A program made the translations under genes and the position numbers. The notes below the pieces were generated by a model, which saw only the letters and a program-made list of their open reading frames with translations, was not told where the DNA came from and searched no databases. A DNA stretch of 64,000 bases from Pontibacter sp. G13 (GTDB lineage: Bacteria > Bacteroidota > Bacteroidia > J057). The stretch is taken from positions 3,058,501 to 3,122,500 of the forward strand of contig NZ_CP134696.1 of the NCBI RefSeq assembly GCF_031851795.1, written 5' to 3'. Shown here one piece after another: positions 33,190 through 42,504 of the stretch (its first letter is position 1; each line of letters opens with the position of its first letter).

Positions 33190-35028
33190 TCAATGATAAA
33201 TCAGGCGGGTCTTGAAAATCTTAAGCAATTGATCCAAAGCAGGGTTCTGACGAGCCATCTCCTTGAGCTTCTCATCATCTGTATAGGGAATCGCACTCCG
33301 CGAAGCATCCTCCGCGACATCCACCTTCAATTCCACAAACAACTCTGAAACGCCCAAAGACTGCCGGAGATATGGCAACAAGTTCTGCTCGCGCTCAACC
33401 ATCTTGAGCAGCAAGTCATTGTTGACCGTGAAGATCCACTTGTTATGGACAAATTCAGATTTGCTGTCCGTCAGGATCGAAGCCTGTGTGATCTGATTGG
33501 CATCCTTGAGTCGCTGCGCATACGCCATCAAAGCTTCATGAAACTTTGCTTGATCGATCTGGATCTTGGGATTGACCTCATACACGACCTCAGCTTCTTC
33601 TGCTTGTTGCTTGGCCTTTTCCTCCTGGATTTGCTGGGTGATCTGGTCTTGGACCGCGTCCAGATTGGCCCCAAAGGGCATGTTGTTCCCACCAGTCCCT
33701 CTTCTGCGCTTGCGGTGGCTTTTCACCGTAGTCTGCGCGACAGTCACCTCCATGGGGGTTGGAGGAGCCTGAACAGGTGGATTTGGCACCGTTGCAGGAT
33801 GGGTTGGGTTGGGGGTTTCCTGAGTTTTGGCTACAGATTGTTCAGTCGTGGTAGCCTTTGGGACACTTTTGGAAGCTGCCTTAGGCTGGCTCAGTGGCTT
33901 TTTTTTTTCTCCCTCACCTTGAGCTACTGCAATCGCCGATTGCAGGTGGGCCAATTTCATCAAAACCAACTCTACCTGTAATCGAGGCTGGGAAGCCGTT
34001 TTGGTCCGTGCCTCTGCATCCGAACAGAGGTTGAAGGCATTCAGCAGGAAAGTCGGTCCAAGTCGTTGGGTTTGGGCGAGATATTGTTGTCGGACCTGAT
34101 CTGAAGTTTCGAGCAACTTCACCGTCTCCGGCTGTTGAGCGACCAGCAGGTTGCGGAAATGCTCTGTCAGTCCCACTACAAATGCCTTGGCTTCGAAACC
34201 CTTGGAGATAATTTCATCCAACAACAGGAGCAAATCGGTGTGATTTTCCTCCATCATCAGATCTACCGCGCGGAAATAGTACTCGAAATCCAGAATATTG
34301 AGATTCTCGAGGACAGATTGGAACGTCAATTTTCCGGTAGAAGAGCTGACCAATTGATCATAGAGACTAAGTGCATCCCGCAGCGCACCATCGGCCTTGA
34401 GGGCAATCTGGTTGAGGGCGGCATACTCATATTCGATTCCCTCGGATTGACTGATATATTCCAAATGCTTGGCAATATCATCCACACGGATTCGGCGGAA
34501 ATCGAATTTCTGACAGCGCGACAAGATTGTAGGAAGGATCTTGTGCTTCTCAGTCGTTGCCAAAATGAAGAGTACGTGGGCCGGCGGCTCTTCCAGCGTT
34601 TTGAGGAATGCGTTGAAGGCAGACTGCGAAAGCATGTGGACCTCATCGATGATGTAAACGCTCTTTTTTCCGGAGGTCGGCACATAGCGCGTCTGGTCGA
34701 TCAGGTTCCGGATATCCTCCACCGAGTTGTTGGAGGCGGCATCCAGTTCATGAATATTGATGCTCTTGCCTTCATTGTAGGCTCTGCAGGAATCACATTG
34801 ATTGCAGGGCTCACCATCGGACTGGAGATTCTCGCAGTTGATTGCCTTGGCCAAAATCCGTGCACAGGTAGTTTTTCCTACGCCCCGAGGTCCTGAAAAC
34901 AGGAATGCATGCGCCAGTTGATCCAAGAGGATGGCGCTTTTCAGGGTATTGGAAACGTGGGATTGGCCTACGACAGACTGGAAGGTGTCCGGACGATATT
35001 TCCGAGCAGAAACAATGTAATTTCCCAT
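33190..35028 (-). CDS. dnaX: DNA polymerase III subunits gamma and tau
   Basis: A 612-residue clamp-loader protein. AAA+ domains I-III cover about 1-370: Walker A GPRGVGKT (46-53), four zinc-binding Cys (65, 75, 78, 81), Walker B IIDEVHMLS, sensor 1 FILATTEKHKILPTILSRC. Tau-specific residues about 378-612 start with a Pro/Thr/Gln-rich linker and end in a helix-rich domain (KIQIDQAKFHEALMAYAQRL). ATG at 35028 (MGNYIVSARKYRPDTF) is chosen: the longer frame to 35343 overlaps thrS and its promoter. A run of ten A (minus strand, 33899-33908) sits at codons Glu374-Lys377 exactly between domain III and the linker; slippage by one base in either direction gives a stop within a few codons and so a gamma form of 378 or 382 residues. 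Divergent from thrS. Confidence 0.95.
   Translation of the reverse strand: MGNYIVSARKYRPDTFQSVVGQSHVSNTLKSAILLDQLAHAFLFSGPRGVGKTTCARILAKAINCENLQSDGEPCNQCDSCRAYNEGKSINIHELDAASNNSVEDIRNLIDQTRYVPTSGKKSVYIIDEVHMLSQSAFNAFLKTLEEPPAHVLFILATTEKHKILPTILSRCQKFDFRRIRVDDIAKHLEYISQSEGIEYEYAALNQIALKADGALRDALSLYDQLVSSSTGKLTFQSVLENLNILDFEYYFRAVDLMMEENHTDLLLLLDEIISKGFEAKAFVVGLTEHFRNLLVAQQPETVKLLETSDQVRQQYLAQTQRLGPTFLLNAFNLCSDAEARTKTASQPRLQVELVLMKLAHLQSAIAVAQGEGEKKKPLSQPKAASKSVPKATTTEQSVAKTQETPNPTHPATVPNPPVQAPPTPMEVTVAQTTVKSHRKRRRGTGGNNMPFGANLDAVQDQITQQIQEEKAKQQAEEAEVVYEVNPKIQIDQAKFHEALMAYAQRLKDANQITQASILTDSKSEFVHNKWIFTVNNDLLLKMVEREQNLLPYLRQSLGVSELFVELKVDVAEDASRSAIPYTDDEKLKEMARQNPALDQLLKIFKTRLIYH
33899..33908 (-). 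promoter_or_regulatory. A10 slippage site in dnaX
   Basis: Ten consecutive A on the minus strand within GGA-GAA-AAA-AAA-AAG-CCA. Adding one A leads to K-A-T-E-P-A-stop (TAA at 33881-33883). Losing one A leads to S-H-stop. Thermus thermophilus dnaX uses a similar A9 run, and E. coli uses A-AAA-AAG, to make gamma. Confidence 0.6.
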
Positions 35029-35033
35029 ATCGG

Positions 35034-35041
35034 CAAAACTA
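35034..35041 (-). promoter_or_regulatory. Candidate -7 element of dnaX
   Basis: TAGTTTTG on the minus strand matches TAnnTTTG but lies only 6 bases before the ATG, so it would give a leaderless or nearly leaderless mRNA. No good -33 match. Confidence 0.3.
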
Positions 35042-35155
35042 ACATTTTTTTGGCACCTGCGCGGGAAGGAATTCAATTGGCGAAAATCATTCCCATAAGG
35101 TGGAATTTTCCTTGCCTTTCTCCCGGCCATTTTTCCGAATCTGGGCAAAGCTCTG

Positions 35156-35163
35156 TAACTTTG
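35156..35163 (+). promoter_or_regulatory. Candidate -7 element of thrS
   Basis: TAACTTTG matches TAnnTTTG, 29 bases before the thrS start. The -33 region has no clear TTTG. Confidence 0.4.
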
Positions 35164-35191
35164 CCCGCTGAAAAACAACCCGGTTATTTCT

Positions 35192-37135
35192 ATGCCAGAC
35201 ATGATCAACATCCAGCTTCCCGACGGATCCCAGCGCCAATTTGAGCCCGGGGTGACCGGAGAAGCCATCGCCCGGGACATTTCCGAAGGACTTGCCCGAA
35301 ACGCCTTAGCAATCAAAGTAAACGGAGAGGTGAGAGACCTCAACCGAACGATTGATACCGATGCGACGGTTGAGATCCTGACGTGGCGAGATCAAGATGG
35401 CAAGGAGACGCTTTGGCACTCTTCTGCACACATCTTGGCGGAAGCTCTGGAAGCGCTCTACCCGGGCATCCAGTTGGGCTTCGGTCCTCCCATCGAAAAT
35501 GGATTCTACTACGATATCGACTTCGGCGACTACGAATTCGGTGCGCACGACTTTGCCAAGGTCGAGAAGAAATTCCTCGAACTGGCCAAAACGGGAGAGA
35601 CTTTTGAGCGCCAACAAATCTCCAAGGCTGATGCGTTGGCCCATTACCAGCAGATCGGAAACGAGTACAAGCAGGAACTCATCGACGGACTGGAAGACGG
35701 AAACATCACCTTCTATCACAGCGGCAACTTCACCGATCTGTGTAAGGGACCTCACATCCCTACCTCCAAAGTGATCAAAGCTGTCAAGCTTCTCAATACC
35801 GCTGGTGCATACTGGCGAGGCAATGAGAACAACAAACAGCTGACGCGGATTTACGCCATTTCTTTCCCTAAGAAGAAAGAACTGACCGATTATCTGGAGA
35901 TGCTGGAGGAAGCCAAGAAGCGCGACCACCGCAAAATCGGCAAGGAGCTAGACCTCTTCACCTTCTCTGACAAGGTGGGGATGGGATTGCCACTGTGGAT
36001 GCCCAAGGGAACTCGCCTACGTGAAACCTTGGTGGATTTCCTCAAAAAAGTACAGGAAAAAGAAGGCTACCATCAGGTCGTTACCCCGCATATCGGGAAA
36101 AAAGATCTGTACGTAACATCTGGCCACTACGAAAAATATGGAGCAGACTCCTTCCAGCCGATCCTCACTCCTCATGAAGGAGAGGAATTTTTGCTGAAGC
36201 CGATGAACTGCCCACACCACTGTGAGATCTACAAAGCTCGTCCGCATTCCTACCGCGATCTGCCATTGCGGATTGCTGAATTCGGCACAGTTTACCGATA
36301 TGAGCAGAGTGGCGAACTTCATGGATTGACCCGAGTGAGAGGGTTTACCCAAGATGACGCCCACATTTTCTGCCGTCCGGATCAGGTGAAGGACGAATTC
36401 AAGAAGGTGATCGACATCGTTCTCTACATCTTCAGAGTTTTGGACTTCAAGGATTTCAAGGCACAGATCTCTCTTCGGGACCCAGACAACCCAGGGAAGT
36501 ACTTCGGTAGCCCTGAGCAATGGGATTTGGCCGAACAGGCGATTACCGAAGCTGCTCAAGAAAAAGGACTGGAGACAGTCACGGAATACGGAGAAGCTGC
36601 TTTCTACGGTCCTAAACTGGACTTCATGGTTCGCGATGCCCTCAGAAGAGAATGGCAATTGGGAACGATCCAGTTGGATTATCAGTTGCCAGATCGTTTT
36701 GAGCTGGAATACGTAGGAAGCGACAATGAAAAGCACCGTCCTGTGATGATCCACCGGGCGCCATTCGGATCTTTGGAACGATTTGTGGCGGTATTGATTG
36801 AGCATACTGCTGGAGACTTCCCATTGTGGTTGGCTCCGAGTCAGGCCATCATCTTGCCGATTGCAGAGGTATTCAATGACCACTGCTACGCCCTTCAAGA
36901 GCGTCTTCAGGCAGCTGGAATTCGCGTAGAAGTGGATGGCCGCAACGAGAAGGTAGGCAGAAAGATTCGAGATGCGGAGCTGAACAAGTATCCGTACATG
37001 CTGATTGTGGGCGAAAACGAAATGGCCGAAGGCGCTGTTTCTGTCCGCAAGCGAAAAGAAGGAGATTTGGGGGTCATGAAGGAAGCCGATTACATCGAGC
37101 ATTTCCAGACCACCATTGCCGAGCAGCTCGCATAG
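35192..37135 (+). CDS. thrS: Threonyl-tRNA synthetase
   Basis: A 647-residue class II aminoacyl-tRNA synthetase that charges tRNA-Thr. Domains in order: TGS (about 3-62), editing domain with [11 protein letters not shown] (about 76-86) and CKGPHIP, catalytic core with motif 2 [20 protein letters not shown] and the zinc-binding Cys/His region [13 protein letters not shown], motif 3 [11 protein letters not shown], and the anticodon-binding C-terminal domain ([20 protein letters not shown] to [15 protein letters not shown]). Length matches the family (about 640-650). It precedes infC by 170 bases, an arrangement common in bacteria, and is divergent from dnaX. Confidence 0.98.
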   Translation: MPDMINIQLPDGSQRQFEPGVTGEAIARDISEGLARNALAIKVNGEVRDLNRTIDTDATVEILTWRDQDGKETLWHSSAHILAEALEALYPGIQLGFGPPIENGFYYDIDFGDYEFGAHDFAKVEKKFLELAKTGETFERQQISKADALAHYQQIGNEYKQELIDGLEDGNITFYHSGNFTDLCKGPHIPTSKVIKAVKLLNTAGAYWRGNENNKQLTRIYAISFPKKKELTDYLEMLEEAKKRDHRKIGKELDLFTFSDKVGMGLPLWMPKGTRLRETLVDFLKKVQEKEGYHQVVTPHIGKKDLYVTSGHYEKYGADSFQPILTPHEGEEFLLKPMNCPHHCEIYKARPHSYRDLPLRIAEFGTVYRYEQSGELHGLTRVRGFTQDDAHIFCRPDQVKDEFKKVIDIVLYIFRVLDFKDFKAQISLRDPDNPGKYFGSPEQWDLAEQAITEAAQEKGLETVTEYGEAAFYGPKLDFMVRDALRREWQLGTIQLDYQLPDRFELEYVGSDNEKHRPVMIHRAPFGSLERFVAVLIEHTAGDFPLWLAPSQAIILPIAEVFNDHCYALQERLQAAGIRVEVDGRNEKVGRKIRDAELNKYPYMLIVGENEMAEGAVSVRKRKEGDLGVMKEADYIEHFQTTIAEQLA

Positions 37136-37159
37136 TCTAGCTAGGCATTTTTCCATCAT

Positions 37160-37208
37160 CCGCAATCCGAGGCATCCAGTCTGTTTTTGGGCTTCGGGTT
37201 GCGGTTTT
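37160..37208 (+). terminator. Hairpin between thrS and infC (terminator or attenuator)
   Basis: A 14-bp stem with two G-U pairs (CCGCAATCCGAGGC at 37160-37173 and GCTTCGGGTTGCGG at 37191-37204) followed by TTTT. It could stop thrS transcription or act as an attenuator in the infC leader. Confidence 0.5.
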
Positions 37209-37305
37209 ATCCTAAATAGTGTTTCTTGTATGAGGGTTACGGCCCTCACGCTGACTAAATTGCAGGCATGGACTATTTCCTGCATGTTCACAAAAACAAA
37301 ATAAC

Positions 37306-37890
37306 TTGGCAAAAAGAAGAAGAAGAGCTCCCAGAAACATGCGGGTGGACACCCGCGAGCACCGAATCAATCACGAAATTCGCGTTCCTGAGGTCCGTTT
37401 GACCGGACTTGGCCAATACCGGGAAGAGCTCGGAGAAAGAGAAGATGGGGTATACGCTACACAGGATGCCCTCCGTATGGCCAATGAGCTAAACTTGGAT
37501 TTGGTTGAAGTTGCAGCCAAAGCCATCCCTCCTGTCTGCCGGATTGTCGAGTATTCGAAATTCCGCTACGAGCAGAAAAAACGAGAAAAAGCCAACAAGG
37601 CCAAACAACATACCGTGGTCATGAAGGAAATCCGATTCGGTCCCAACACCGATGAGCACGATTTCCAGTTCAAACTCCGCCACGCCCAAAAATTCTTGGA
37701 AGAAGGCAACAAGCTCAAAGCTTATGTCCAGTTCCGTGGTCGTAACATCATCTACAAAAACCGCGGTCGCGACATGCTCGACAAATTTGCCGAGGAGTTG
37801 GACGAATTGGCCAAAATCGAAATGGCTCCCAAGATGGAAGGTCGCCGGATGATCATGATCATGGCACCTCGCAAAGGAGCTAATACCTGA
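37306..37890 (+). CDS. infC: Translation initiation factor IF-3 (TTG start)
   Basis: A 194-residue IF-3, which binds the 30S subunit and checks start-codon pairing. The N domain has HRINHEIRVPEVRLTGLGQY, AQ-type helices and LDLVEVAAKAIPPVCRIVEY, with the linker FRYEQKKREKANKAKQHTVV. The C domain has KEIRFGPNTDEHDFQFKLRH, NKLKAYVQFRGRNIIYKNRG and MEGRRMIMIMAPRKG. No ATG, GTG or ATT lies in frame upstream before a stop; TTG at 37306 gives a basic leader (MAKRRRRAP). IF-3 genes often use rare start codons so that IF-3 represses its own translation, which fits here. The usual followers rpmI and rplT are absent; a repeat and a convergent gene follow instead. Confidence 0.95.
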   Translation: MAKRRRRAPRNMRVDTREHRINHEIRVPEVRLTGLGQYREELGEREDGVYATQDALRMANELNLDLVEVAAKAIPPVCRIVEYSKFRYEQKKREKANKAKQHTVVMKEIRFGPNTDEHDFQFKLRHAQKFLEEGNKLKAYVQFRGRNIIYKNRGRDMLDKFAEELDELAKIEMAPKMEGRRMIMIMAPRKGANT

Positions 37891-37911
37891 TCTACTAGAT
37901 CGAGGATTAAA

Positions 37912-37945
37912 GAAAAGGGGCTGTCTCTCGAGACAGCCCCTTTTC
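37912..37945 (+). terminator. Terminator of infC
   Basis: 15-bp perfect stem GAAAAGGGGCTGTCT with its complement, loop CTCG/TCGA, the T residues being part of the stem. It can work in both directions. Confidence 0.8.
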
Positions 37946-37968
37946 GGGTTTGGACATGCATGAATCTC

Positions 37969-38160
37969 GATGTGCGGATGGCCTGCGGGGCGTGATGGGC
38001 CTGAAGTGGCCTCCGTCAGGAGGAGTCTCGAATCTGGAGGTGGCGATCTCTCGCCTCCAGATTCGAGACCGAGCGTCAGCGAGCACGTAAGGGCCAGACC
38101 TCGCGCTTGATTCTCCAGAGAAAGCCTACTGTCAAGCACGCGGGGGCACGCCCAAATCTC
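37969..38160 (-). repeat. Dispersed palindromic repeat, copy B
   Basis: On the minus strand it starts GAGATTTGGGCGTGCCCCCG and ends GCCCATCACGCCCCGCAGGC, then CATCCGCACATC. It holds a 16-bp perfect hairpin (38025-38040 with 38054-38069). The arms differ in sequence from copy A1, but the loop core GAGAGATCG is identical. It fills the gap between infC and the convergent TPR gene. Confidence 0.85.
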
Positions 38161-38178
38161 GCTCCCAACCCAAGAGCA

Positions 38179-39264
38179 TCAAGAAAGGTGGCTCAGGACC
38201 AACTGCTTGAAATCGGGATCATCTCCGAATTGCGCAAATGCGGGTTCATCGAGGACCTCCAGCGGATCTTCGTAATAATACGTCAATGCCTGCTCCAGAT
38301 ATTCGAGGAAAGATGCCCGATCTCCTTTTGCTGCATAAATCTCCGCCAAAGTCGCGTAGGCAATGGAATGCTCGCCGTCGGCATCCAATGCTGCCTCAGC
38401 ATCGAGAATCGCTTCCTGATAACGACCTTGCTGGCTGTGAATCCACGCGCGATTGTTGAATGCCAATGGGTGCGCTTCCAAATCCAATGCCTTGTCAAAA
38501 TCGGCCTTGGCCGCCTCTAGGCTCTGCTCCAACTTCAACACTCCCCGATCCACGTAGTATCCAGCTTTGGAACCATCCACCTCGATCAGTCGATCATATT
38601 CCTCGATGGCACCTTCGACATCGCCCAGCTCTACGAGGCATTGGGAACGGAATAAATACAGCTCCGCCATGGTGGGCATTTCGCGCTGTGCTTGGAGAAA
38701 ATCAGCCGCGGCGGCTTTGTAATCGGGATTTCGCTGACGAAAATGGGCCATTCCCCGCATGAAGTAGGCATCGGGATCGGGTGCCGCTTGAATCAAGCGG
38801 TCGTAATGCCTGATCGCATCCTCATATTCTCCCAGTTTGCTAGAGAGCTCCCCGAGGTTTTTGAGGGCGATAGGATTGTCCTTTTCGTGCTTGAGGACAT
38901 GCTCGAAATCTTCCTTGGCTTTTTCCGAGAAATCCTCGAAGGTGCAATTCATGTACATCCGGCCGCGAAGATTGTAGTAGAGCAGTTGGTCAGGGACCAG
39001 CTCGATGGCTGCCTCGTAATCCTCCATGATCTGGTGGAACAAGTCTGGGTCTTCGAATGCCTGCCCTCGATCGCCCTCCAACATGGAAGTACCACGGATG
39101 ACGTGCACCTCGGCCAATTCAGCTTCATCGAATAGCAATCGGTCAGGATCTTCTTCCTGAATCATCCCGAGTGCCAAACTGAGTTTGGTGGTGGCCTGCT
39201 CGAAAGCCCGCTCTTCGTATGAGCGGCGGCCCATATCGATCAATTTTTGGATTCGCTCTTGCAT
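38179..39264 (-). CDS. TPR-repeat protein
   Basis: A 361-residue soluble protein made of tetratricopeptide repeats, about 34 residues each, for example AKEDFEHVLKHEKDNPIALK, YEDAIRHYDRLIQAAPDPDA, VEGAIEEYDRLIEVDGSKAG and LEAAKADFDKALDLEAHPLA. The repeats pack into a right-handed superhelix that binds other proteins. No catalytic domain, signal peptide or membrane segment is visible. It ends 19 bases from repeat copy B. The partner proteins are unknown. Confidence 0.88.
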   Translation of the reverse strand: MQERIQKLIDMGRRSYEERAFEQATTKLSLALGMIQEEDPDRLLFDEAELAEVHVIRGTSMLEGDRGQAFEDPDLFHQIMEDYEAAIELVPDQLLYYNLRGRMYMNCTFEDFSEKAKEDFEHVLKHEKDNPIALKNLGELSSKLGEYEDAIRHYDRLIQAAPDPDAYFMRGMAHFRQRNPDYKAAAADFLQAQREMPTMAELYLFRSQCLVELGDVEGAIEEYDRLIEVDGSKAGYYVDRGVLKLEQSLEAAKADFDKALDLEAHPLAFNNRAWIHSQQGRYQEAILDAEAALDADGEHSIAYATLAEIYAAKGDRASFLEYLEQALTYYYEDPLEVLDEPAFAQFGDDPDFKQLVLSHLS

Positions 39265-39354
39265 GAGATTACCTTGGAAATGGAAGCATCCTTAAAGATG
39301 ACTTCCCAAAAAGCCTGATGACAAAATTAGGAGTTTCCCACTAGAAAGACAGCT

Positions 39355-39663
39355 ATGGACTTCGCTTCCTTCCATCAATCCCTAACAGATTCGCAGCCAC
39401 CTGCAGGACTTCATCCGCTACTTCGGGCGATGTGGTATGATGGCCGAGGGGATTGGGACAGTTCACATGATATCGCGCAGGATATTCCGGGGAAATGGGG
39501 ATCTTGGGTTCACGCCTACCTACACCGAAAGGAAGGGGATGAATGGAATGCTGGATATTGGTATCGTCAAGCAGGCAGGCCTTTTCCTCACCTGTCGCTC
39601 GAAGCTGAATGGGAAGAAATCGTCCAGCAGCTACTCGGTCAATATCCGGTTCAGTCTAGCTGA
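39355..39663 (+). CDS. Conserved uncharacterised protein
   Basis: A 102-residue soluble protein. The segment LLRAMWYDGRGDWDSSHDIA, then WVHAYLHRKEGDEWNAGYWY and RQAGRPFPH belongs to a widespread uncharacterised family that I recall in many Proteobacteria and Bacteroidota, with the typical order short-tryptophan-rich helix, HAYLHRKEGD, then YWYRQAGRP. The pattern looks like one degenerate TPR-like helix pair. No role is known. Its last 13 bases overlap the end of the convergent pseudouridine synthase gene. Confidence 0.75.
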   Translation: MDFASFHQSLTDSQPPAGLHPLLRAMWYDGRGDWDSSHDIAQDIPGKWGSWVHAYLHRKEGDEWNAGYWYRQAGRPFPHLSLEAEWEEIVQQLLGQYPVQSS

Positions 39664-40346
39664 AACCCCTTCCACCAGTCTTTGTCCGGCCAAGGAGCGG
39701 TCACTGTCAAAGGTTCTTTCTGCGTGGGATGGACCAAGCTCACCTCCCGAGCCAGCAAGGCGATATCCTGATCCGGCAAAAACCCAGAAGCACCGTATTT
39801 CACATCTCCCAGCACTGGGGTTCCCTTGGTAGCCATTTGGGCGCGGATTTGATGCCTACGACCTGTGATCAGCCTGATCTCCACGAGCGCCTTGCCTTGA
39901 TTCACACTCAAGACTCGGTACTCCAATTTGGCGGGTTTGGCGCCATCGACAGGTTTGGGATGTGCCCGGACAATATTCTTGTTGGGGAGTTTGCGGATAT
40001 GATGAGAGAGTGTTCCTGCGGCAGGTTTGGGCACTCCTTCGGTGACGATATGGTAGATTTTCTGGACTTCCTTGCCTTGGAATTGCTTGGAGACGCGCGC
40101 CGCTGCTTTGGAAGTACGGGCCAGGACCAAAGCTCCCCCTGCGGGTCGGTCCAGCCGATGGATAAGCCCGAGATATACATTCCCGGGCTTGTTGTATTTT
40201 TCCTTGATATAGGCCTTGGCCCATTCCACTACCGAATCGTCTCCCGTATCGTCTCCTTGAGACAACATGCCAAATGGCTTGTTCACGATCAGCAAATGAT
40301 TGTCCTCGAATAAGACGTCCCGTTCTGGGTCCAGTTTTGGTAGCAT
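39651..40346 (-). CDS. RluA-type pseudouridine synthase
   Basis: A 231-residue enzyme that changes uridine to pseudouridine in rRNA or tRNA. The catalytic Asp66 is in the RluA motif IHRLDRPAGG, preceded by YLGL and followed by VLARTSKAAARVSKQFQ; other landmarks are LLIVNKPFGMLSQGD near the N-terminus and VEIRLITGRRHQIRAQMA. The N-terminal S4 RNA-binding domain of RluC/RluD is missing, as in RluA and short relatives, so the target base cannot be told. It lies 38 bases behind panB and may share its transcript. Confidence 0.93.
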   Translation of the reverse strand: MLPKLDPERDVLFEDNHLLIVNKPFGMLSQGDDTGDDSVVEWAKAYIKEKYNKPGNVYLGLIHRLDRPAGGALVLARTSKAAARVSKQFQGKEVQKIYHIVTEGVPKPAAGTLSHHIRKLPNKNIVRAHPKPVDGAKPAKLEYRVLSVNQGKALVEIRLITGRRHQIRAQMATKGTPVLGDVKYGASGFLPDQDIALLAREVSLVHPTQKEPLTVTAPWPDKDWWKGFQLD

Positions 40347-40384
40347 GAATGAAGGCTCAGGGATTGATAAGGTCTGGTCGATGA

Positions 40385-41203
40385 TTAATACGCTTCCTCG
40401 TCTTTGGGGAAATCGCCGGATTTCACATCCTCGATATAGTGTTCGACAGCGCCTTTCATGACATCGTAGAGATTGGCGTATCTACGCAGGAATCGCGGAG
40501 AGAACCCCTTGTTGATTCCCAGCATGTCGTGGGTGACCAGCACTTGCCCATCACAGCCATTGCCGGCGCCGATCCCGATGGTGGGGACATAGAGCCTTTC
40601 GGAGGCTTCACGAGCCAATTGACGAGGAATCTTTTCGAGGACCATAGCAAAGCACCCGGCTTTTTCGAGCTTGGTGGCATCGGAGAGCAGGATTTTGGCT
40701 TCCTCTTCTTCTTTGGCGCGGACGGTGTACGTGCCGAATTTGTAGATCGACTGCGGGGTCAATCCCAAATGCCCCATGACCGGAATTCCGGCAGAGACAA
40801 TTCGCTTCACAGAATCCACGATGAATTCTCCCCCTTCCATCTTGATGGCATGCGCTCCAGATTCTTTCATGATCCGGATAGCACTTTTGAGAGCGTTTTT
40901 GGAATCGCCTTGATAGTGGCCAAAAGGGAGATCTACCACAATCAGGGCACGCTTGACAGCGCGAACCACAGAACTGGCATGGTCGATCATCTGATCCAAG
41001 GTGATCGGGAGGGTGGTCTCATGACCATGAATCACATTGGAAGCGGAGTCGCCTACGAGGACGACATCGATACCGGCATCATCCACGATACGGGCCATGG
41101 AATAATCATAAGCCGTCAGCATGGAAATCTTGATTCCCTGCTCTTTCATGGCTCGTAGCACATGGGTGGTCACCCGTTTGACCGATTTTTTCGCCGTTGA
41201 CAT
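40385..41203 (-). CDS. panB: 3-methyl-2-oxobutanoate hydroxymethyltransferase
   Basis: A 272-residue PanB, the first step of pantothenate (vitamin B5, CoA) synthesis: it transfers a hydroxymethyl group from methylene-tetrahydrofolate to 2-oxoisovalerate. Landmarks are [38 protein letters not shown] (metal-binding Asp52), [15 protein letters not shown] (Asp91), [26 protein letters not shown] and [19 protein letters not shown]. Length fits the family (about 265-280). panC and panD are not in the window. Read toward RluA-type synthase with a 38-base gap. Confidence 0.97.
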   Translation of the reverse strand: MSTAKKSVKRVTTHVLRAMKEQGIKISMLTAYDYSMARIVDDAGIDVVLVGDSASNVIHGHETTLPITLDQMIDHASSVVRAVKRALIVVDLPFGHYQGDSKNALKSAIRIMKESGAHAIKMEGGEFIVDSVKRIVSAGIPVMGHLGLTPQSIYKFGTYTVRAKEEEEAKILLSDATKLEKAGCFAMVLEKIPRQLAREASERLYVPTIGIGAGNGCDGQVLVTHDMLGINKGFSPRFLRRYANLYDVMKGAVEHYIEDVKSGDFPKDEEAY

Positions 41204-41306
41204 GTATATGAGATTAGCGCAACTGAGTAATGCAGCCCAGATTAAATTTGTGCAAAATTAGAATATAAAATCCATATTCGTGGCATTGTGTCCTAACAGG
41301 CAATTC

Positions 41307-42374
41307 ATGAACCGAGTTTTTGCTGTTTTTTCTGCCCTGATCGCGCTGGCTACCCTCCAAAGTTGTAGCACAGAATTCGACCTCAATGCCCCACCCAAGG
41401 ATATTTGGGTCGTTTATGGCACGTTGAATCCCAGCGCCGACTATCAGTATATCCGAGTTTCCCAAGCATTCTTGACTGAAGGAAATGCCCTCGAATATGC
41501 TAAAGAGAATGACCTGAGCGCCCCGAATCTGCTCGTCACCCTCGAAGGGGATGGGAAAACCTACACCGCCACGCAAGTGGATAGTGTACCCAAAACTCCT
41601 GAGGACGGATTGTTCTATCCATATACCACACTGTATCGGTTCGAAACGACCGGAAATCTAGCGCTACGGGCTGGAAAGAGCTATGACCTCACCGTTCAGC
41701 AGCCGGACAACCCCGATTTCGAGCTGACGGCCGAAACGGATATTCCCGAGGAAGTTACCCTCACAGGCCTGAACTACACCCCCAATTCTACAGGACGATG
41801 CCTAAGAGTGGTGGAAATCTCCGGACTCTACACCCTGGAATTCACCAAGGGCCGAGATGTCCCCGGCTCTGCATTTGAAATTCGCTCTTGGCTCAAGTTG
41901 ACCAAAAACGGTGAACCCGTCGAATTGAGCTATGGGCCTACTGGCTCCTTCACGGATGATGTGCGCTGTTCAGAGTCTGGTTCTGTCGTATGCTATCAAT
42001 TTCGTGAAAACGAGATTTTGCAGACATTTTACACCGACTTATTACCTACCGACAATGACCTGATTGACTTTGGAGTCAACGAGGTGAATCGCTGTGATGA
42101 CGACATCGATGAGCTGCCCATTGAGTTTTGGTTTCGGGTGACTGCCATGGACCGCAATCTCTATTTGTACCAATTGGTGAACAGCCCAGGCTTTCAAGAT
42201 CTCAATTCAGTCCGCAATCAGTACTCCAATATTGAGGGCGAAGGAGATGTCATTACCTTGGGGATTTTCGGGTCCATCAGTACATCCGAAAGACCCGCGG
42301 ACCTCGGCCAATGCAGTCGGTATCTGCTAAAAGTTAACGAAACTGAACGTCCTACCTCCCCCTGCTCCCTGTAA
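41307..42374 (+). CDS. DUF4249-like lipoprotein
   Basis: A 355-residue exported lipoprotein: signal sequence with lipobox LATLQSC (Cys near 20). The mature part is beta-rich with KDIWVVYGTLNPSADYQYIR, LLVTLEGDGKTYTATQVDSV, YDLTVQQPDNPDFELTAETD and a Cys-containing central region, matching Bacteroidota DUF4249-type proteins that often accompany TonB systems. Their role is unknown; they may bind a surface ligand. The ATG at 41307 is preferred over a GTG at 41280 because the lipobox then falls at a normal distance. It is divergent from panB. Confidence 0.72.
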   Translation: MNRVFAVFSALIALATLQSCSTEFDLNAPPKDIWVVYGTLNPSADYQYIRVSQAFLTEGNALEYAKENDLSAPNLLVTLEGDGKTYTATQVDSVPKTPEDGLFYPYTTLYRFETTGNLALRAGKSYDLTVQQPDNPDFELTAETDIPEEVTLTGLNYTPNSTGRCLRVVEISGLYTLEFTKGRDVPGSAFEIRSWLKLTKNGEPVELSYGPTGSFTDDVRCSESGSVVCYQFRENEILQTFYTDLLPTDNDLIDFGVNEVNRCDDDIDELPIEFWFRVTAMDRNLYLYQLVNSPGFQDLNSVRNQYSNIEGEGDVITLGIFGSISTSERPADLGQCSRYLLKVNETERPTSPCSL

Positions 42375-42504
42375 CTGAATTGAATAATCGAGGCCCCCTT
42401 CGTAAATTCAGAAAATTCAACTTACCTCCAATCCCATACCCGGTACTTGTTGGTGGATGCCAATGAGGTCTGGTATGGGATCGGGAACTTTCGAACTAGG
42501 TAGC

